From: Acetobacteraceae bacterium
Lineage (GTDB): Bacteria; Pseudomonadota; Alphaproteobacteria; Acetobacterales; Acetobacteraceae
Reading direction: 5' to 3'
Assembly: GCA_009693865.1 (NCBI GenBank)
Contig: SHWL01000001.1
Span: 1-64,000, forward strand
DNA length: 64,000 nt
Every line of letters starts with the position of its first letter. Position 1 is the first letter of the stretch. Positions 58,318 to 64,000 of the stretch are shown piece by piece. The position numbers and the translations under genes were made by a program. The notes under the pieces were generated by a model. The model saw only the letters and a list, made by a program, of their open reading frames with translations, made no database searches and was not told where the DNA came from.

Positions 58318-59577
58318 ATGCGCCTCATGTGGTTCCACCTGATGCCCTATACCGAATTGCCAGACGATTTCCGGCAGAAACATCCGTCGGTGTGGGTGGA
58401 CATCCATTCCTCGCTGTTCGACCCGAAACGCGCGCACCTGATGTACAACGACTTCATGGATGAGTTGGAGTACGCGGCGGATTGCGGCTTCGACGCGGTG
58501 TGCGTCAACGAGCATCACTCGAACGGCTATGGACTGATGCCGTCACCCAATCTGATCGCCTCGGCCTTGTCGCGCCGCACGAAAGACACCGCGATCTGCG
58601 TCATGGGCAATTCCCTGGCGTTATATAATCCCCCGACCCGCGTGGCGGAGGAATTCGCCATGATCGACGTGATCTCCGGTGGGCGGCTGATCGCCGGCTT
58701 CCCGGTCGGCACGCCGATGGATACGACTTTTTGTTACGGTCAGAATCCGTCGATGCTGCGGGAGCGGTATCTGGAGGCACACGATCTGGTGATGCGCGCC
58801 TGGACCGAGAAAGACACGTTCGCCTTCAACGGCAGGTATAATCAGCAGCGGTATGTGAATATCTGGCCTCGCCCGGTGCAGCAGCCACATCCGCCGATCT
58901 GGATCCCTGGCGGGGGCTCGATCGAGACCTGGCAATGGTGCGCCGAGATGGATTACGTTTATGCGTATCTGTCGTATTTCGGTTACAAGGACGGCAAGGA
59001 GACCATGGACGGTTTCTGGCGGGAAATGGCGCGGCTGGGCAAGGACCGCAATCCAAACCGCGCGGCCTTCCTGCAGTTTGTCGGCGTCGCCGAAACCCGG
59101 GAAAAGGCGTTGGAACTATATCGCGAGCCGGCGGAATATTTTTATGGCCGTTGCCTGTTCACCGATCCGAAATGGGCAGGCCCGCCGGGCTACATCACCG
59201 AAGCCACGCAGCGCGCCGGTCTGACCAGCCAGGTCGGCCGCGCCGCGACGCAAAGTGCCCGCACCCAGACTCGCGCGACCGAAATGGCCGATATCGTCGA
59301 TAAGGGTTATGTCATCGTCGGCTCCCCGGACGAGGTCGTGGAACAACTGACCGAGGTCGCGGAATCGTTGAACGTCGCGCATCTGATGTTACTGTTGCAG
59401 TTCGGCAACATGAACAAGGATCTCGCGAAGTTCAACACGAAGCTGTTCGCGGAAAAATGCATCCCGAAGCTGAAGTCATTGTTCAGCGAGTGGGACGACC
59501 GCTGGTGGCCACAACCGATGGAAGCGGCCCTGCGGGCCGAGGTGCCGGCCTTTACGCCCGAGCTGGCCGCGGAATAA
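58318..59577 (+). CDS. LLM-class (luciferase-like) flavin-dependent oxidoreductase
   Basis: GFDAVCVNEHHSNGYGLMPSPNLIASAL, VAEEFAMIDVISGGRLIAGFPVG. Confidence 0.9.
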   Translation: MRLMWFHLMPYTELPDDFRQKHPSVWVDIHSSLFDPKRAHLMYNDFMDELEYAADCGFDAVCVNEHHSNGYGLMPSPNLIASALSRRTKDTAICVMGNSLALYNPPTRVAEEFAMIDVISGGRLIAGFPVGTPMDTTFCYGQNPSMLRERYLEAHDLVMRAWTEKDTFAFNGRYNQQRYVNIWPRPVQQPHPPIWIPGGGSIETWQWCAEMDYVYAYLSYFGYKDGKETMDGFWREMARLGKDRNPNRAAFLQFVGVAETREKALELYREPAEYFYGRCLFTDPKWAGPPGYITEATQRAGLTSQVGRAATQSARTQTRATEMADIVDKGYVIVGSPDEVVEQLTEVAESLNVAHLMLLLQFGNMNKDLAKFNTKLFAEKCIPKLKSLFSEWDDRWWPQPMEAALRAEVPAFTPELAAE

Positions 59578-59627
59578 GCCAGCTCGGCTCCTCGTGTTCG
59601 GGGGCCAACCCCTCGAAAAGGGAGCCG

Positions 59628-60215
59628 TTAAGCCGCGCCCAGAGCTGCCCGCACGTCGCTGACAACCTTATCGGAGCTACGCTTCCGCCAGCGGACCCGT
59701 TGTCCGATCGGGGTGTTCTCAACCTCCGGCCACACCTTCAACGCGACGAACACCGGGCCCGGCTTCGACAGGATCCCCGATAGTTCAGCGCTGAACTGGT
59801 CGAGTTCGGAATAATTGTACGCCCGCGGATAGCCCGCGCCTCGCGCGATCATCGCGTAATCAACGTGTTTCGAGTTTGGCACTGGCTGTCCGCCTGTCGT
59901 CGCGTAAACCTCGTTGTCCAGGATGAAATGATAAAAATTCGCGGGCGCCTGTTCGGCGATTGTCGCGAGTTGCCCCATGCTCATGAGGATATCGCCCTCG
60001 GAATCGAACAGCACGACCTTCTTCCCGGGTTGCGCCAGGGCCAGACCGAGTCCGAAACCGGAATGACCGCCCATGGCGGGATCGCCCAGAGGAATGTCCA
60101 TGACGGTATCTGAGATTGCCATCCAATGCTTGCCGCCTCGGCCGGATATCACGATCGAGTCGCCGCGATGCCGCTCAAAGACCTTCAATACTTCCGCTGT
60201 GTACATCATGGCCAT
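59628..60215 (-). CDS. TPP-binding decarboxylase, C-terminal (beta) subunit, sulfopyruvate/phosphonopyruvate decarboxylase-like
   Basis: GHSGFGLGLALAQPGKKVVLFDSEGDILMSMGQLATIAEQAPANFYHFILDNEVY (TPP motif GDG-like...N). Confidence 0.8.
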   Translation of the reverse strand: MAMMYTAEVLKVFERHRGDSIVISGRGGKHWMAISDTVMDIPLGDPAMGGHSGFGLGLALAQPGKKVVLFDSEGDILMSMGQLATIAEQAPANFYHFILDNEVYATTGGQPVPNSKHVDYAMIARGAGYPRAYNYSELDQFSAELSGILSKPGPVFVALKVWPEVENTPIGQRVRWRKRSSDKVVSDVRAALGAA

Positions 60216-60221
60216 TCGCTC

Positions 60222-60734
60222 CTACCGGTTGAAGCCGTGATATTCGTCGCCGACCAGGACGACGACGGGACCCTGGATTTTCTCGGCTTCCTTGAAGGCA
60301 ATGCTGATCCGGTCCGCGTCGCCGTCGTTCTCCACGAGGTAGAAGGGGATTCCGAAGGCCATCAGGAATCGCTCGGTGTAGGTCGCGGCGGTGTCGGTGT
60401 TGACGCCGTGGCGGGTGTAGCCGCGGTAACCGACCATCAGTACGATCGGCACTTTCAGACCCATCAGCCAACCGCGGATGGAGTCACCGGATTCCATCAT
60501 TCCGGTGTTCTGGATCAAAATCATCGGCTTCTTGCCGCCCGCGAACAGGCCCGCGGCGATGGAGCACGCGTGCCCCTCCCGCGTCACACCAACCAGCCGT
60601 AGGTCCGGGTCAGCCTGCATCAGCAGAAACAACCAGTTGGTCTCACTGTCCGGTAGCCAAACGATGTCGGTGACACCGTTCTGCTTCATTTGCCGCATCA
60701 CCGTCTCCGGGCTCAGCGCCGCCGCTTCCGTCAT
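60222..60734 (-). CDS. TPP enzyme N-terminal (alpha) subunit, sulfopyruvate decarboxylase-like
   Basis: MRQMKQNGVTDIVWLPDSETNWLF, VTREGHACSIAAGLFAGGKKPMILIQNTGMMESGDSIRG. Confidence 0.8.
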   Translation of the reverse strand: MTEAAALSPETVMRQMKQNGVTDIVWLPDSETNWLFLLMQADPDLRLVGVTREGHACSIAAGLFAGGKKPMILIQNTGMMESGDSIRGWLMGLKVPIVLMVGYRGYTRHGVNTDTAATYTERFLMAFGIPFYLVENDGDADRISIAFKEAEKIQGPVVVLVGDEYHGFNR

Positions 60735-60810
60735 GGTGCCCCCTCCCCTGGTCGAACCAGGCTCCGTCAGTTAACATCAGGCATTCGCAAAGGGGAAGGA
60801 GACCTGTGTC

Positions 60811-61680
60811 ATGAGCATGACGTTCAAGGCCGGCGACGCGACGATCCACCGGATCATCGAAATGGAATGCGGCATGACGCCGGCGCGGGAGTTCCTGCCG
60901 AACCTGACGCAGGAGGTGCTGGACGCCAACCGCGCCTGGATGCATCCGGCGGCGTTGGACGCAGAGGACAAACTGGTGCTGTGCTTCCAGTCTTATGTGG
61001 TTCAGACCGGGGGGAAGAATATTCTGGTCGATAGCTGCATCGGCAATGACAAGGACCGGCCAGCGCGTCCGCTGTGGCACAAGAAGAAAGACGACGCGTT
61101 CATGAAGGGCCTCGCCGCGGCGGGTCTCACGGTGAACGACATCGACTTCGTTCTGTGCACGCATCTTCACGTCGATCACATTGGCTGGAACACACGGCTG
61201 GAGAACGGCCGCTGGGTGCCGACGTTCCCGAAGGCGCGCTATATCTTCTCCAAGACCGAACTGGATTTCTGGGTCGAGGCCGCCAAGAAGGGCGACCAAC
61301 CGCAGATCGTCGACAGCGTGATCCCAATCGTCGAAGCGAAGGCCTGCGACCTCGTTACGTCAGATCATTCGCTGAGCGATCTGGTCACGCTGATCCCGAC
61401 GCCGGGTCACACGATCGACCATTACGCTGTGACAATCGGCAAAGGCGGCAAGGACGCGGTGTTCACCGGCGACCTGATCCACACTCCGCTACAAGCGCTG
61501 CATACCGAACTTGCGTTCCGGATGGATTACAATCCGGCTCAGGGCGCGGCGTCGCGGCGGAAGTTTCTGGAGACATATTGCGATACGGAGACGCTATGCT
61601 GCTTCGCGCATTTCCCGTCCCCCTCGAAGGGTTATGTGAAACGTTGGGGTAACGGGTTCAAGTGCGATTACGTCACCTGA
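60811..61680 (+). CDS. MBL-fold metallo-hydrolase
   Basis: DFVLCTHLHVDHIGWNTRLENGRWVPTFPKARY, IPTPGHTIDHYAV. Confidence 0.9.
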   Translation: MSMTFKAGDATIHRIIEMECGMTPAREFLPNLTQEVLDANRAWMHPAALDAEDKLVLCFQSYVVQTGGKNILVDSCIGNDKDRPARPLWHKKKDDAFMKGLAAAGLTVNDIDFVLCTHLHVDHIGWNTRLENGRWVPTFPKARYIFSKTELDFWVEAAKKGDQPQIVDSVIPIVEAKACDLVTSDHSLSDLVTLIPTPGHTIDHYAVTIGKGGKDAVFTGDLIHTPLQALHTELAFRMDYNPAQGAASRRKFLETYCDTETLCCFAHFPSPSKGYVKRWGNGFKCDYVT

Positions 61681-62995
61681 AGGCGGCGTCGACCGCTTCG
61701 CCGAGGCGGTCGACGATCGTATCGATTTCGGAAGCCGTGACGATGTAAGGCGGGGCGACGATGTAATGGTCGCCCCGTTTTCCGTCGATGGTACCGCCCA
61801 TGGGATACCCCGCCAGGCCTCGCTCGAACGCCTCGCGCTTGACCTTTTCATTGATCTTTAACGAGGGATCGAAGACCTGTTTGGTGCCGCGGTCGGCGAC
61901 GAACTCCAACGCCCAGAACAGACCGCGGCCGCGGATATCGCCAACGTGGCGGTGGTTGCCGAATCTCTCGACCAGGGCTGCTTCCAGTTTCACGCCCATG
62001 GCGCGGACGTTGTCCAACAATCCTTCGTCGCGGATGACCTGTTGCACCGCCAACGCAGCGGCGCAGGCGACCGGGTGCGCCTGATAGGTCTGGCCATGCA
62101 GGAACCCGCCAGTGCCGTTCGCCAGCGCCTGAACGATCCGGTCAGCGATCAATATGCCGCCGATGGGCTGGTAGCCGCCGCCCAGACCTTTGGCGATGAC
62201 CTGGATGTCGGGAACGATGCCCTCCTGTTCCCAGGCATGCATGGTCCCGGTGCGTCCCATACCGCACATGACCTCGTCCAGGATCAGCAACGCGCCATGG
62301 CGGTCGCAAATCTCCCGCACACGTTTGAAGTAGCCGGGGATCGCGACGACGCAGCCGGTGGTCGCGCCCACGACGGGCTCGGCCAGGAAGGCGATGACCG
62401 TCTCGGGGCCGAGACGTTGAAACTCAACCTCCAGTTCGTTCGACAACCGGTCGAGATAAGCGGCGTCGGTTTCACCATCCAGCTTGAAACGATAGGCGAA
62501 ACACGGCGACACCAGACTGTGGGCCTGGCTCAGGATTGGTTCGTAATATTCCCTCCGCATCATGTTCCCGCCGGCCGCCAACGCGCCCAACGTCGTGCCA
62601 TGATACGATTGCCGCCGCGCGATGGTTCTGACACGTCCGGGCTGACCGATTTCCAGGAAATACTGACGGGCCAGTTTGATCGCCGCCTCATTCCCCTCCG
62701 ACCCCGACGAACAGAACCACGCGCGCGTCAGCCCGCCCGGTTCGTCATGCAGCAGGATCTCCGCCAGATCCTCCGCCGGTTGGTTGGAGAACGTTCCAGT
62801 GTGCGCATAGGCCATGGTCGAAGCCTGACGCGCGATCGCCTCGGCCACGCGCCGGTTGCCGTGACCGAGAGCGGCGACCGCGGCACCGCCAGACGCATCG
62901 ATGATCGTGCGCCCGTCGGCTGTGCGCAGGTAAATCCCCTCGCCGCTGACCGCGACGGGGGGAATGGCACCTGTGCGATGGAGGACGCGACTCAT
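61673..62995 (-). CDS. Class-III pyridoxal-phosphate aminotransferase
   Basis: DGRTIIDASGGAAVAALGHGNRRV, ALLILDEVMCGMGRTGTMHAWEQEGIVPDIQVIAKGLGGGYQPIG; start inferred. Confidence 0.9.
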   Translation of the reverse strand: MSRVLHRTGAIPPVAVSGEGIYLRTADGRTIIDASGGAAVAALGHGNRRVAEAIARQASTMAYAHTGTFSNQPAEDLAEILLHDEPGGLTRAWFCSSGSEGNEAAIKLARQYFLEIGQPGRVRTIARRQSYHGTTLGALAAGGNMMRREYYEPILSQAHSLVSPCFAYRFKLDGETDAAYLDRLSNELEVEFQRLGPETVIAFLAEPVVGATTGCVVAIPGYFKRVREICDRHGALLILDEVMCGMGRTGTMHAWEQEGIVPDIQVIAKGLGGGYQPIGGILIADRIVQALANGTGGFLHGQTYQAHPVACAAALAVQQVIRDEGLLDNVRAMGVKLEAALVERFGNHRHVGDIRGRGLFWALEFVADRGTKQVFDPSLKINEKVKREAFERGLAGYPMGGTIDGKRGDHYIVAPPYIVTASEIDTIVDRLGEAVDAAFR

Positions 62996-64000
62996 GCGGG
63001 AGTCAGATGTTTGATCCGCGGTGCCACATCCTCCGCCAATAACCGCAACGACGTGTGCCACGCGTCCGGATTGTCCGCGTAATCGAATCCGAACACCAGA
63101 ATCCCACCGAAACCGCCAACATCGTTGTAGATCTTCTCCATTTTCCGCGCGACGGTCTCAGGCGAGCCGATCAACCAGTTGTGCTTCGCGCAATATTCCG
63201 GTGTCACATCGGAATCCGGCACCGACTCGTCATGCTTGAGGTATTTCAGATACCCGAACTGACCGAGCAGCGGCAGGAAATATTCCCGCATCATCCGGCC
63301 CATCATGCCACCGACAGACAACTCCCAGGCCTGCTCATCGGTTTCCGCCACGAACACTTCCCGGAATACGCGCCAGTCCGATCGTTTCGGTGTTTTTCCG
63401 GTGCGGCGCGCGCCCTCCTCGACAGCAGCCCAGTGGGTGACGAGATGACCGGCGTTCAGGTTCAAACTCAACGGCATGAACCCATGCTCACCAGCCATTT
63501 TCAGTGTGTCGGAGTTGGGCGACAGCCCGGCCACGCCAATTCGGGGATGCGGTTTCTGCAACGGTTTGATGTGCGGCTTCAGGAAACCGAACATCAGATC
63601 CGGTTTGTTGACGTTCCAGTATTTGCCTTTGAACTCGAAGGTCGGCTCGTCGCTCCACAGCCGTAGGATGATGTCCAGCGATTCCCTCGTCATCTCGCGG
63701 TGCTTGCCGGTCGTACCGTCGACGTCGAACATGGCCCAGTCGCTCGGGAGGCCAGAGGCGGCGACGCCGAACAGCAGGCGGCCTTCGGACAGATGGTCCA
63801 GCATCGCGACCCGGTTCGCGAGTTCCGCCGGGTGGTGATAGGGAAGCAAGAACCCGCCGGGTCCAATCTTAATTCGTTTTGTCTGCATCAGCGCCTGGGC
63901 GATCAGCAAATCGGGCGCCGGATGCGGCTCCCACGGAGCGGTGTGATGTTCGCCGATCCACGCCTCCGAGTAGCCGAGTTCATCCAGCCAGCGCAGCGTC
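62992..64000 (-). CDS. LLM-class flavin-dependent oxidoreductase (partial, runs off window)
   Basis: Upstream frame to window edge reads TLRWLDELGYSEAWIGEHHTAPWEPHPAPDLLIAQAL; LANRVAMLDHLSEGRLLFGVAASGLPSD. Confidence 0.88.
   Translation of the reverse strand, partial: TLRWLDELGYSEAWIGEHHTAPWEPHPAPDLLIAQALMQTKRIKIGPGGFLLPYHHPAELANRVAMLDHLSEGRLLFGVAASGLPSDWAMFDVDGTTGKHREMTRESLDIILRLWSDEPTFEFKGKYWNVNKPDLMFGFLKPHIKPLQKPHPRIGVAGLSPNSDTLKMAGEHGFMPLSLNLNAGHLVTHWAAVEEGARRTGKTPKRSDWRVFREVFVAETDEQAWELSVGGMMGRMMREYFLPLLGQFGYLKYLKHDESVPDSDVTPEYCAKHNWLIGSPETVARKMEKIYNDVGGFGGILVFGFDYADNPDAWHTSLRLLAEDVAPRIKHLTPA

Overview
A 64 kb high-GC chromosomal window. Gene content and order (dusB-ntrB-ntrC-ntrY-ntrX, fused ispDF, acpXL, pntAA/AB/B, A73-type tRNA-His) point to an alphaproteobacterium, probably Rhodospirillales/Acetobacteraceae-like; the taxon is inferred. 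From left to right it holds: (i) a surface-polysaccharide region (broken TylF-like methyltransferase, UDP-galactopyranose mutase, UDP-glucose dehydrogenase, glycosyltransferases, pyruvyltransferase-like protein, methyltransferase-glycosyltransferase fusion) with an M16 peptidase embedded; (ii) a PhoR-like kinase and a homogentisate-dioxygenase-family protein; (iii) the ntrX/Y/C/B-dusB block carrying two complex palindromic elements; (iv) an accessory segment between dusB and ispDF with a large STAND (NB-ARC-like) NTPase-TPR-membrane protein, a MetE-like pseudogene and a quinone reductase; (v) an acpXL-type very-long-chain fatty-acid cluster; (vi) the transhydrogenase operon; (vii) rpoC/rpoB/rplL/rplJ/rplA/rplK; (viii) rtcB facing two tRNA genes and a tRNA-like remnant; (ix) a catabolic/accessory region (LigAB, two luciferase-like oxidoreductases, split TPP decarboxylase, MBL hydrolase, class-III aminotransferase). 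Strongest candidates for something undescribed: the STAND protein at 19758-22817, the nested-hairpin elements at 11598-11784 and 15518-15746, the inverted methyltransferase segment at the left edge, and the LLM/TPP/MBL/aminotransferase cluster at 58-64 kb. No CRISPR array, transposase or prophage was seen. All calls are from reading the sequence and supplied ORFs; no database search was run.
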